The notes below the pieces were generated by a model. That model saw only the letters and a program-made list of their open reading frames with translations. It had not been told where the DNA came from and made no database searches. Shown piece by piece: positions 53,398 through 62,905 of a DNA stretch of 64,000 nucleotides. The stretch's first letter is position 1. Every line of letters starts with the position of its first letter. Location of the stretch: the NCBI GenBank assembly GCA_016648135.1, contig JADDOH010010980.1, positions 1 to 64,000 of the forward strand. The letters run 5' to 3'. The stretch comes from Agrypnia vestita. Its lineage: Eukaryota; Arthropoda; Insecta; Trichoptera; Phryganeidae. The translations under genes and the position numbers were made by a program.

Positions 53398-54662
53398 TAG
53401 TGAACAATCAAATCGAAGAATGGATGGAAAATGGGATTATCCGACAAAGTAGATCTGATCTTGCTAGTCCAGTGGTTCTATCAAAAAAGAAAAATGGAGA
53501 GATGAGCCTATGTATAGACTACAGAAGACTAAATAAGAAAACGACTAAGGAGAGATACCCAATACCACTAATTGATGACCAGTTAGACAAGCTGCGCAAT
53601 GCAAAAGTGTTTTCTACACTCGATTTAAAAAATGGAAATATACCTCATTCGTAACTCCAAATGGACAGTACGAATTCCTGAAGACACCTTTCGGTTTGTG
53701 TAATGCACCTGCGACCTTTCAAAGGTTCATAAATACAATATTTAGAGACATGGCGCTCTGGCGCATGAATCGTATTAACTTACCTAGACGACCTGATTAT
53801 CTCATGCGAGGACGAACAAGAAGGACTACAGAGACCTCAGTTGGTATTGAGCAAGACATACAAGTACAGACTAATAATAAACTGGAAGAAATGCAAAATC
53901 CTGATGAGATCTGTAAAATAGTACCTGGGGCGTGAGATAGAAGACAATGAGATAAGGCCGCGTAAGTTGAAGACCAACGCTGTTACTAAATATACCATAC
54001 CTAAAAACTCGAGATATGAGATAAGAGAAATGAGATAAGGCCGCGTAAGTTGAAGACCAACGCTGTTACTAAATATACCATACCTAAAAACTCTTACTAC
54101 TTAGAGTACTTACAGTTGACAGGTTATTTCAGAAAATTCATCGAAGACTACTCTACAATTGCCAAACCATTTATTAGCTTGTTGACGGAGGAAAGTGAAT
54201 TTAAGTTCGGGGCTGAGCAGAAGACTGCATTTGAGACGCTGAAGATTATTTTATCGGGGGACCCTGTGTTGAAGATTTTTGACCCATGACTACCGACCGA
54301 ACTGCATACCGATGCCAGTTGTGATGGGTACGGAGCTTTATTGCTACAAAGGGATCCAGAAGATAACAAGATGCACCTGTGTACTTCATGAGTAAGAAGA
54401 TGACTGACGCTGAAAGAAAGTTCCCTAGCTACGAACTTGAGGTACTATTGTCAATGCTTTAAAAAAGTTTGGAGTTTACCTGTTGGGGCTAAACCTTAAA
54501 ATTGTTACCGAATGCAAGGCATTTGGTGGGCACTGTTACTCAAAGAGTATGATTATTTTGTAGAACACCGACCAAGTGAGAGAATAAGACATACAGACTG
54601 TCTAGGCAGGGATCCCGTTGATTGCTTTGTCCTAGAAGATGAATTGATATCATGGAGGTGAG
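53398..54662 (+). pseudogene. Gypsy/Ty3-type LTR retrotransposon pol remnant
   Basis: Fragments in order: RT ([40 protein letters not shown], then [19 protein letters not shown]), connection (LTGYFRKFIEDYSTIAKPF) and RNase H (LHTDASCDGYGALLLQ, KKMTDAERKFPSYELEVL). A remnant of the region before integrase follows (YDYFVEHRPSERIRHTDCL). Frameshifts and stops separate them, and a 79-base local duplication (about 53949 and 54028) breaks the pol. No LTRs or envelope gene seen. Inserted in the intron of gene copy 7. Confidence 0.85.
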
Positions 54663-55005
54663 GATAATTTACAAAGATCGAGGAGGATACAGTGGGCATC
54701 ACTTATAGTGGTGCCGAAATCAATGCAGACGGAATAATAGAATGTGTCATGATCTTTGCCATTTCTATACTGCATAGACCGAAGAAGAAAATACGTATGA
54801 TAAAAATACATCTATAGAAACAAAACAACTCGCTGTGCTCATACAAATGGTATGATAAAAATACATCCATAGAAACAAAACCGCATTCTTACCTTACGTA
54901 AAGGGAACCACAGATAAAATAAGCCGATTACTAAATAAATACGCACTATTTTTAGAACAGATAATAAAATCTCATCTCTTTTAAGAAGTCCGAAGCATAA
55001 AATAT
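54663..55005. other. Spacer, no gene seen
   Basis: Includes two near copies of TGATAAAAATACATC (about 54799 and 54853), a small local duplication. No supported ORF. Confidence 0.4.
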
Positions 55006-55009
55006 CTCT

Positions 55010-55530
55010 AGAATCGCAAGGGGTTTATTCGAAATACCAGGCGGTGACTGTACCAAAACCTACATGGGTAGATCAAACCGAAGAATCTCGGCACGTGTCT
55101 CTGAACATCGCGTTGATATAAAAAAAATGGAAATTAGCTTCTTCCCTCGTCCACCATTCTCTAAAGGAGAATCATAAAATAGATTTCGACAATTCAAAAG
55201 CTGTTGCCAACCTCAATACTGAAACATTTAGAATCTACAGAGAGGCGATTGAGATAAATAAAAGAAATACTCATATAATGAACAACAGAGACGATAACAT
55301 TCGACTTCCAGCCGCATGGAATAACATACTTAATAATAATAATCAAATTTTTAATACAAATAATATTAATAATAAATCGCATATTACAATGGAAACACCG
55401 AAACAATTAGAAAATCCAACCATTTCAACATTTAATAATGACGATAGTAAAGTTAATATACGGATCACTAGAAGCCGAGCAAAACTCATTACCAGCGTCG
55501 CTGGAGAAACCCACTCCTCCACAAACACCT
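55010..55530 (+). pseudogene. Penelope-like element, GIY-YIG endonuclease end
   Basis: Near 55020-55320 two frames give GLFEIPGGDCTKTYMGRSNR, RISARVSEHRVDIKK, then SSLVHHSLKENHKIDFDNSK and TFRIYREAIEINKRN. This is the order of the GIY-YIG domain (here LFEI ... TYMG), the R-x-x-x-R-x-x-EH motif and the conserved Glu. A frameshift lies near 55130. The C-terminal part to 55530 is N-rich. The RT part is missing. Confidence 0.75.
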
Positions 55531-55679
55531 GACGCAGAATTTTTCAAACTCTTGACGGTGAGCTCCGGACCCGAACGGTTGTGCGCGTTTTGAATTATTC
55601 GAAGTGACTCACTTGACAGTGAGCTCCGGACCCAAACGGTTGTACGCTTTTTGGAGAAGCAGCTCATCGACAAGGCGCC

Positions 55680-55710
55680 CTGAAGATGAACAGTGAGATC
55701 TGTTCGAAAC
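55680..55710 (+). other. CTGAAGA-stem-GAAAC hairpin motif at Penelope 3' end
   Basis: CTGAAGA, one T, stem GAACAG/CTGTTC with a 6-base loop, then GAAACGTCGG, 150 bases after the GIY-YIG frame. This ties the motif to Penelope-like terminal repeats. Two copies of GTGAGCTCCGGACCC lie just upstream (about 55559 and 55618). Confidence 0.55.
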
Positions 55711-55789
55711 GTCGGCAGACGACTGGTCCTGACGACCAGAATTTGACGCGGGTTACCCCCAAAGTAGTTAGAACTAACATATATATATA

Positions 55790-56180
55790 TTTTAATTCTT
55801 AGAATCCATCACAAACTGTATAATAAGCAAAAATATGTAAAGTCTCAAAAACATGTTATAATATTTTACACTCTTAAATTACTGAAAACATTATTTCACT
55901 ACACCCGTGATAATGTAATGAATATATTTATTCCCTTAATCTGCAAAATTAACCTAAATCAAAATGTTTAAATTCAAAGGCAATCTATATCCATTGTACA
56001 TTTTAAATGTTGAAATAACTCACGGATTAATAATAATAATAATTGGATAACTTATATAGCGCCGTTTTCGCGAATACTCACCTCAAGGGTGCTTTATTAT
56101 ACAAATTGAAATTATATTACGTTATTTAATTTTTTATAAATAATTCATTACTTTTTATTTCATCTTATTCAAGTAATAAA
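55790..56180. other. Spacer, no gene seen
   Basis: AT-rich, with TAATAATAATAATAAT near 56027-56042. From 56183 the sequence duplicates the upstream flank of gene copy 6 (51390 onward). Confidence 0.4.
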
Positions 56181-56344
56181 CAAGATGTAAAAGAGTTTTC
56201 TTTGATTTGAAAAAAAAGTTTATGGCGTTAGCTAGGTTTTAATACTCAACTACTAATGTTTATCTGAAACAATATTTATTTTTATGCGACCAATATCTGT
56301 GCAATAGGAGCGCTAATATATGAAGGCATTTTTGCAGAAATAAA

Positions 56345-56806
56345 ATGAAGGTGGGAAGGAAAACATGCGATAAAAACGAACAACAAATACTAGAAATTTT
56401 TTCAAGATTTTCTTCAAATACCACGCATTCTGATATAGGAAGGGATTTTAAGATAAGCGATTGCTGTGTTAGCAATTTAAAAACGAATTATAATAATTTT
56501 CTGGCAGAAATGAGAGCGATGTACTGCAGAGAAAAAGAGACAAATGTAATGAACACCAAATGTGGTGAAATAATAAAGAGCGAAGGGTTAACTCGGGGAC
56601 CCGCGACGCATGACTCAATTCGGTCACCCGCGCTGATCCTTGAAGAGATGCCGGAAGCGAGGACGAATTCGGACAAAGTTATCAAAGTGGAACCAGAATG
56701 CGACGAAGTATTACAAATAGACGACTCGGAAAGCGATACAGAGATGGACCAGGTGAAGATACCTAAATTTATTTTCTTATTTATTTTCAAAAATGAGAAC
56801 ATTTAG
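56345..56806 (+). CDS. Array gene copy 7: helix-turn-helix protein (coding exon)
   Basis: 153 codons from the shared ATG; exon from 56338 after ATTTTTGCAG and a CGCTAATA branch-like site. The helix-turn-helix spans about residues 11-53 (EQQILEIFSRF ... SDIGRDFKISDCCVSNLKTNY). The tail repeats the pattern of copies 6 and 8: SEGLTRGPATHDS, LEEMPEARTNSDK, IKVEPECDEVLQIDDSE, EMDQVKI, then an F-rich run-out read through an AT-rich stretch. ATGGACCAG/GTGAAG just before that run-out would be a usable splice donor, so the true C-terminus may lie elsewhere. Downstream element C shares its TSD with the one after copy 6, showing that copies 6 and 7 descend from one duplicated unit. Confidence 0.65.
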   Translation: MKVGRKTCDKNEQQILEIFSRFSSNTTHSDIGRDFKISDCCVSNLKTNYNNFLAEMRAMYCREKETNVMNTKCGEIIKSEGLTRGPATHDSIRSPALILEEMPEARTNSDKVIKVEPECDEVLQIDDSESDTEMDQVKIPKFIFLFIFKNENI

Positions 56807-56807
56807 A

Positions 56808-57213
56808 CACAGTATACCCAGAACAGTAGTTTCCGGCCTGTCGGGGAGTTATTAGCCTACTCTAGCGTTAAAATTTCTGTAATTAGTATACCTAGTTTCT
56901 GCACTTAAATTGCAAGAACACTGATAAACATCAACGTAGACTTTTAAAAACTCACAGTCTTTATGATAATCAACACACCTTTTTAGTAAAGCACCACAAA
57001 CATTAAAAAAGGCACTTTTTTCAGGAAGCGCATTTTTTTTCTAAAGCGGCGGCTGCGAGCGTGAATGGCACCGAAGTCACGGCCCTTACTGCCGCCGCCT
57101 TGTGCCCCCATATTCACAGTGCGTGCGTACACGGCGCCGAGCACGCACGCACACATTCTAATGGGTAGCGGCCAGTTTGTATGAAAACGTATTACTGTTC
57201 TTAGTATACTGTG
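56808..57213. mobile_element. Element C copy 3 (reverse, internally shorter)
   Basis: Same ends and same flanking ATTTAGA (56801-56807, 57214-57220) as 51882-52355, so it was duplicated together with the gene unit. About 70 bases are missing internally. Confidence 0.85.
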
Positions 57214-57316
57214 ATTTAGATAAATCCATGCGGACATTTTCTAAAATAAGGCAAAATTATGCATATTTTAAAACGAATTTAATTTTGTTTATCTTACAAT
57301 TCCAATAAATAAACTA

Positions 57317-57474
57317 ATGTGTTGTGTGTTTTATGTTCACATAAACCTTCCTGGACGCACGAAGACTACATCATCACTCGCAAATGCGGTGGAGCCAGAA
57401 GATGTCTGTCAGCAACTCATTGAACTACGTTCTACGCTTCCTACTAATCCCGTACAGTCTGCAACACGTCATAA
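57317..57474 (+). CDS. Candidate 5' exon of array gene copy 8
   Basis: ATG at 57317, 52 codons plus two bases, donor CATAA/GTGAGT at 57474/57475. Only 98 bases separate it from the acceptor TTTTTACAG (ending 57572), with TGCTAATG 20-30 bases before it. Spliced, the frame continues AAA, AAT, AAA, ATG into copy 8 for about 233 residues. This is the most compact and most convincing two-exon unit of the array. Residues PEDVCQQLIELRSTLPT look helical; no known domain. Confidence 0.5.
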
Positions 57475-57579
57475 GTGAGTACTTTAGTATCCATCCGTGT
57501 ACGATAGAGTATAGAGGGCCATCTGAAGATTCTGAAAGGCTATGCTAATGTTATATAAAAATATTTTTACAGAAATAAA

Positions 57580-58116
57580 ATGAGAATGGACAGGAAATCG
57601 TATAATATTTTAAACAAACAACAAAAACGGGAAATTTATGAAAAATTTTATTCGAAAGTTACACATTCTGCCATATCAAAAGAATTTCTAATAAGCTTGT
57701 ACAGAGTTGGAGTATTAAAAAAAGAATATGATATTCTGTTAGAAGAGGGAGCGATCTCCTTTACAGATGATGGGAAAAATGGACGTGTACTGGAAATGCC
57801 CAATGAACGGTCAACTCGGATACCCGCGACGCATGGTTCAGCGATACAGAGCAAAATAAGATCTCGGTCACCCTCGTCGATCCTCAAAGAGATGCCGGAA
57901 GCGAGGACGAATTCGGAGAAAGTCATCAAAGTGGAACCAGAATGCGACGAAGTATTACAAATAGACGACTCGGAAAGCGACACAGAGATGGACCAGGTGA
58001 AGATAAAGTTTGAAAAAGATGACAGAGTGGCACCGACATGCGACGAAATAACACCAATAGGGAAGTCGGTTGACGATAAAAATATTGTCAATATTTTCAA
58101 TATATTCAATAAATAA
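57580..58116 (+). CDS. Array gene copy 8: helix-turn-helix protein, longest tail of its subgroup
   Basis: 178 codons from the shared ATG; exon from 57573. The helix-turn-helix is at about residues 10-52 (KQQKREIYEKFYSKVTHSAI ... RVGVLKKEY). The linker has RSTRIPATHGSAIQSK and LKEMPEARTNSEK; then IKVEPECDEVLQIDDSE and EMDQVKI. Unlike copies 6 and 7 the frame continues into a second module (VAPTCDEITPIGKS) and ends NIFNIFNK. AATAAATAATG overlaps the stop, a possible poly(A) signal. It has an intact 5' exon 98 bases away and no disabling change, so it is the best candidate for an expressed member. Confidence 0.7.
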   Translation: MRMDRKSYNILNKQQKREIYEKFYSKVTHSAISKEFLISLYRVGVLKKEYDILLEEGAISFTDDGKNGRVLEMPNERSTRIPATHGSAIQSKIRSRSPSSILKEMPEARTNSEKVIKVEPECDEVLQIDDSESDTEMDQVKIKFEKDDRVAPTCDEITPIGKSVDDKNIVNIFNIFNK

Positions 58117-58324
58117 TGTATGCAAGACAAATTTACATTAAATGCATACATATTACATTTAATTAATGGACCAGGTGAAGATTGATGTATTTTCTAACAA
58201 TGATAATATTTGGAATAATTAACGCTGTCTTTTTCGCAAATAAGGCAAAATTACGCATGTTTTAAAATGAATTTAGGTAATTTGCATTTCATATTATTGT
58301 ATTTATTTTAAAATTCCAATAAAT
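58117..58324. other. Array spacer with a second tail fragment
   Basis: TTAATGGACCAGGTGAAGAT at about 58165 repeats the donor-containing tail motif without an ORF. Then comes the spacer motif AAATAAGGCAAAATTACGCA and the next exon-1-like unit. Confidence 0.5.
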
Positions 58325-58481
58325 TTACAAGAGTATTGTGTGTTTCATATTAATATATCCTTCCTGGATGCACGAAGATTACAGCTTCGTAAATGCGGTG
58401 GAGCCGGAAGACTTCTGTCAGCAACAGTGAACGACGTTCTATCCTCGCTAATAATCCCGTACGGTGTACAACATATCATAA
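58325..58481 (+). pseudogene. Exon-1-like unit after copy 8, frame altered
   Basis: Lacks the ATG (AAGAGTATTGTG), has a stop in the frame used by copies 2, 7 and 8, and lost two bases in AGCAACAGTGAAC. The donor reads CATAA/GTGAGA (58481/58482). No coding exon follows in this window; the next array member may lie beyond 64 kb or be gone. Confidence 0.5.
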
Positions 58482-58499
58482 GTGAGAACTTTAGTACCC

Positions 58500-58969
58500 A
58501 TTATAGAACGGTTACAAATCTTGCCTTTTTTCAAAAATAATAAGCGTGTGGAGGACCCCTGCCGGACGTTAAGTTCGCATCGAACAAATCCACCAATCAG
58601 ACTCAGCCAATAGGCCAAATGCAGCTGAAAATGTCTGGCGCCCGCCGATCCTCGCAACCACTCTTCTGCCGACCGCCGTCAACGCAACAAGCTCTTGACA
58701 TTGTATTCCACCATGAACCCTCATTGTAACTTTCTGTACAATAAACCAAGTCTGTAAATCGTGAGTATTACTTTCCATCCTGTATCTCTGCACATCAATC
58801 CTGCATTTTCTTTTGTCACACACAGGCTTACATAGACCAAACGCACACACATAATAGTCAACATTAGAATTCCTTCCGCTTCATAATGTGCCAACGAGAT
58901 TACGTCTCTTACAGATGGACATATTTATCTAGCCACTGAACACTCTCATTAATTTCACAACTCATCCGT
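58500..58969. other. Spacer, no gene seen
   Basis: Moderately GC-rich with short frames only; no element ends recognised. Confidence 0.35.
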
Positions 58970-59420
58970 TAAAAAAGTAACCCATAAAAACCAAGTTTTT
59001 ATTATACTCCCTTTCTCATTTACTAGTTGAAACATATTTTTTTCGCTTAACCTACGCGTTGGGCTTCGGTCGGGCGACGCTACGAAAGGGAGAAATAAAA
59101 TTTTCCGTAAATCCAAAATTATACTATAATCAGGTTCGCGTCTACCAGACGCGTTGAAATATTCTCATACAACTAATAATAAGTTGTATGAAAAAACCAT
59201 TCAAAATTTGAAAAATCCAAAAAAAAATTATTTTTTTTTTAAAGAAAATTTGATAGATCTTCTTGATCCACGCCACTTGATCTTGAGCCACGAGTCTGCT
59301 TGCAAAGTTTCAGCTCGACTGGATCACGGGAAAGGGGTTTAAAATGGATCCAAAGTTTTTTCGTCAGACAAGACAAGAAGACAAGCATACACCACGAGTT
59401 TATATAAAGGGAGTAAAAAC
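58970..59420. mobile_element. MITE family D, complete, reverse orientation
   Basis: From AAAGTAACCCATAAAAACCA to CGAGTTTATATAAAGGGAGT, including GGGCTTCGGTCGGGCGACGC. Confidence 0.65.
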
Positions 59421-59596
59421 AAAATTATCGACTGTCCTTATCTATTGGAACGTGTCTGCTTGCTTGTTCCATCCCGCGAAATATTTAACTAGAATCTTTA
59501 TATACTATCGTTAATAAAACAGAATGTTACGAATGTTTTATTTAGAGAAACCAATGCCATCCTCCTTTCACTGTTCTACATTAAGCGCCAGTAATA

Positions 59597-59773
59597 GGCC
59601 GGCGCCACACTAAGCGCATCTTCCACCAAGTCTTTTCCATCGCAGAACGCGCTGCGTTTCTTTCCATGCGCTTATCAAACACACTACGCGGACGATCGGT
59701 CGATCAAATTGCTTTGCCGAATTGACGCGACGGAAAAGACGCGGCGGATCATCCGCTTGGTGTGGCGCCGGCC
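59597..59773. mobile_element. Harbinger-like MITE (GGCCGGCGCC ends), copy 2
   Basis: Ends GGCCGGCGCCACACTAAGCG and the complement TGGTGTGGCGCCGGCC. The flanks TAATA and ATAAT correspond to GGTAATAAAC in the empty copy at 30035-30044. Shorter than copy 1 at 36284. Confidence 0.75.
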
Positions 59774-59784
59774 ATAATCAGTAA

Positions 59785-59924
59785 GTCTTCGGGTACAATA
59801 CGAGCGGCGAGCGGCATAGCGTCAGAGTCAGTCGTATTGAGCTTAGTTATATCGTGGCCGATGCCCCTCACTACTCTGACGCTCTGACGCTCCGCGCTCG
59901 CCGCTCGTATCGCTACCCGAGGCC
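59785..59924. mobile_element. Harbinger-like MITE (CCTCGGGTA ends), 140 bp
   Basis: TAA on both sides (59782-59784, 59925-59927); inverted ends CGGGTACAATACGAGCGGCG and complement of CGGGTAGCGATACGAGCGGC. The unoccupied site CAGTAACACGCC is at 30043-30054, so the duplication can be read exactly. Confidence 0.9.
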
Positions 59925-60222
59925 TAACACGCCAAACATCAACTGGTAAAAAGCCATTATCCAAGGATCGATGGACCAAATGGAAGGCAAAATTCTACGA
60001 TATCCTCAGTGTAGCATTCTATGCTTAGCGTAACAACTCCTGTTGTCAAAACCAAGCAGAAAAAACACAATTATTAGTAACTAGAAAATTCAGGTACAAA
60101 AATGATAACAGAACCTTAAAATTATAATGCAGTTAATATAATAATCAAATTGTAAATCCAACATTTCGATATTTTATTTTTTAACAAATTTAAACAGATT
60201 TAGGTCACTTGACATGATAGAT

Positions 60223-60332
60223 GTATGAATGTGGATGAGGCGAGAGTTGTATGTCAGGACAGAAGAGTGTGGCGCTCTATCCTCTCTGCCTACCCCCAAG
60301 GGGAAACAGCGTGATGGTAAGTAAGTAAGCAA
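60223..60332 (+). pseudogene. LINE (GTAA-tail family), copy 4, very short
   Basis: 110 bp encoding only MNVDEARVVCQDRRVWRSIL then SAYPQGETA and the stop, followed by (GTAA)n. Flanked by GACATGATAGAT at 60211-60222 and 60333-60344. The related empty site is at about 30834. Confidence 0.9.
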
Positions 60333-60595
60333 GACATGATAGATAGTCCTAGTGCGACATTAGAGTACAAACTAATTTTTTTTTATATACGAGGGTCGTC
60401 CAGAAATGGAGGATGCAAAATTTTTTTAAAATCGAAAAGTGCACATATTTGCGTGAAATTTGCGGAGATCATAACAGAAAGAAATATACACTGAAGCTTC
60501 AAGAAGCTACTCAAGGATTTGTTATAAATGGAAAGATTCTGAAGAACCTGCGTTGTGCAAATGATACGGTACTTCTAGCAAGTACAGGTCTTTCC

Positions 60596-60760
60596 ATTTA
60601 AGAAAGACAATCGAATTAGTATGTGTAAGCCGTGCGTACGAGGCTCATTGTTTCCTTATGTTGGTGTCTACGGGTGGGTATGAACACCAAGACAATGAAA
60701 CAATGTATACCTCATACGCACGGCTTACACATACTAACTCGATTGTCTTTCTTAAATGAA
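60596..60760. mobile_element. Hairpin MITE, about 165 bp
   Basis: CATTTAAGAAAGACAATCGA and its complement at the two ends, then GTATGTGTAAGCCGTGCGTA paired with its complement. Close to a perfect hairpin. Confidence 0.75.
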
Positions 60761-61224
60761 AAAAACTCTAACATTAATGATTTCCGAATTCTGCCGATGT
60801 AAGTAGTGAATGCATGTGCGAATTTTGGGTTAGAATATAGTAAATACACAACAGAACAAAAGAACACAGAACATAAAAAAAATAGTAAAACAAAAAAAAA
60901 TACATGCCAGTGAGAAGTGCCGACATAAGGCGCACACTCGACATGAAGCCCCTACTCCTACACATAGAAAAATCATAAATGAGGTGGCTTGGACATGTGC
61001 TAAGAATGCCAGAGGAACGAATACCAAGAAAAGTCATCCTAGCAACCCCGGAAGGAAGGTGGGTCCTTAATTAAGCTGGGAGAAGCAACAAAAAAATATG
61101 TATGAAAACAGAATAGGTCTATACTGGTTGACCCCCATGAGGAAGCAGCGTCGAGTCTTTGGGTCCTCTACGAGGACAAGCTGATGAAGATGATGACAAT
61201 GAAAGTCTTTATGTTTCTGGATCG

Positions 61225-62278
61225 AAATTAGAGAAGGTATAAAGTATTGCACACTTCTGCTGCAATGTAAATGGAAGACGAGATCCTTCTGTTGGAATCA
61301 AATGCCGCATTGAGAAAGCTCGGGCAACCTTTATCCGAATGAATAAGACGTTTTGCAATAAGATCTCAACATAGAATTGCGAATGGGAATGGTCAAATGC
61401 TACGTGTTATCGGTATTATTTTATGGAAGGGAAGCATCGAATGGAAGCACCGAAGAAATAATTCAATTCAATTTATTTAATAATATGTACATTACAAACT
61501 AAGTGTTCAAGGCATACATATTATGGAAGTATATATCAAAATAAAAATATTTAATAAATTAAAAATAACATAAAATCTGGTCAAAGGTGTAGGAGAATCC
61601 CGCTTCGGAAAACCCCTCAGACACATGGAATATATCAATACCCAAAGCGATTTTGTTCAGCATAGCAGTGGCTCTTCCAACAGGCATAACCATCGGCAGG
61701 TTGGTCCTGTACTTTGGAATGTGAAACAGTCTATGCTGACGATGTGTAATGTAATTATCAGGAACATACAAACCAATGCTCTGCATGATTTCAGGATTAT
61801 CGATCATACCGCGAAACAATCGATAAAAATGTGTAATCAAATACACATTCCTTCTAGTCTCTAGACTATTGTAGCCAAGCAAACCCTGGAGAAACTCGGT
61901 TGGGTAAAGCCAAGGATACTGCCCGTACTCTCTCATGTAGAGATATCTCAGCAACTTATTTTGGACTTTCTCCACCATAAGAGAGTACTTGCCCTCATGT
62001 GGCCCCCAGATCATCGAGCTAATAAGGCGACTTGAAGCATTCTACATGTCGATGTTACACAAGAATAATCAAAATAAGCTGGATGGACAGAGTTACCAGA
62101 AGGTGATAAAGATAAATAAGAAATTAGAAAATTTTAGCTTAGTGTGACAATAGCAAGAATATTGATGGAAAAAAACTCTAAAATCCAAAAACTTCAATAT
62201 CTCGGACATGTGATGAGACATCCAGAGAAGTATGAGATCTTTCATCTCATAATGATGGAAAAGATTGCCGGAATAGGG
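61225..62278 (+). pseudogene. RTE-like LINE polymerase fragment, interrupted
   Basis: Coding pieces include RIEKARATFIRMNKTFCN, LNIELRMGMVKCYVL, FYGREASNGS and RRLEAFYMSMLHKN, then KIQKLQYLGHVMRHPEKYEI before homology ends near 62278. A reverse-strand LINE splits it at 61455-62030; the 31-kb copy shows the uninterrupted junction GAAATAATAAGGCGAC. Confidence 0.65.
61470..62030 (-). pseudogene. Jockey-like LINE (second family), nested
   Basis: The reverse strand encodes 151 residues of RT C-terminus (MIWGPHEGKYSLMVEKVQNK ... FLQGLLGYNSLETRRNVYLI ... NYITHRQHRLFHIPKYRTNL). A tail AATAAATTGAATTG lies on the proper side (61459-61475). Unbroken but lacking the catalytic RT part. Relative at 29330. 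Confidence 0.8.
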
Positions 62279-62905
62279 TAATTTCACTTTTTTTTAATGG
62301 AAAATCTTAACTTTGGTGTAGAAAATAGTGTATGAATAAGATTTTTTTTTAATAAGTATATTAACATTAAAAAACGATTTTGAAAATCACCATATTTAAC
62401 TCTCGCCAAATCGTCATTTATCAAATGTTATGTCAATCTGACGTTCAACACGTAACAGCACATTCACGTATTTAGACTTTCATTCCTTTTTTTACAAAAC
62501 ATGTACATGTTGTATGGTACTCAAATGTAGAATTTCATTCCTGAAAATTCCCGATAATGTTAGAGAAAATTGAATGATCGGTAAGAAATCGGCAATTTCC
62601 TTGTGAAAATCCATTATTTTAAATGTGTTCTTAGATAGTTATTTTTATTAAAATAGGCCACCGAAAAATTAACACAAACACAAAGAAAACACGAGTAAAA
62701 ACAATGCGAAGACGAACAGTGACCATAGAATATAAACAAATTACAGTGACAAACACCGTAGAATATATGCTTTATCTATAATTCCTGCAAAGTGACGTTG
62801 TATCGCGTTTTAATGAAATCGTATTTTTTAAGATTTTTTATCACAAAAATTATCACAAAAAGAATGAAAACATTATCCCACACCATCCATACTGAGTTAC
62901 AAAAT
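62277..62905. repeat. Repeat J, copy 2 (inverted)
   Basis: Inverted copy of 18779-19489, from AGGGTAATTTCAC to CCATCCATACTGAGTTAC. Its start abuts the LINE fragment exactly. Confidence 0.6.

Larger units (their letters stand above)
59520..62060. repeat. Segmental duplicate of 29940-31310, enlarged by insertions
   Basis: Same order of blocks as the 30-kb copy. Extra material here consists of two Harbinger-like MITEs, a 110-bp LINE end, a hairpin MITE and a nested Jockey-like LINE. The GC-rich exon-like piece of 30360-30660 is absent. Confidence 0.75.

Noticed and set aside
53398..54662. Possible endogenous virus with envelope
   Set aside because: Only degraded RT, RNase H and pre-integrase pieces of a Gypsy/Ty3 element are visible; no envelope-like frame or LTR pair.
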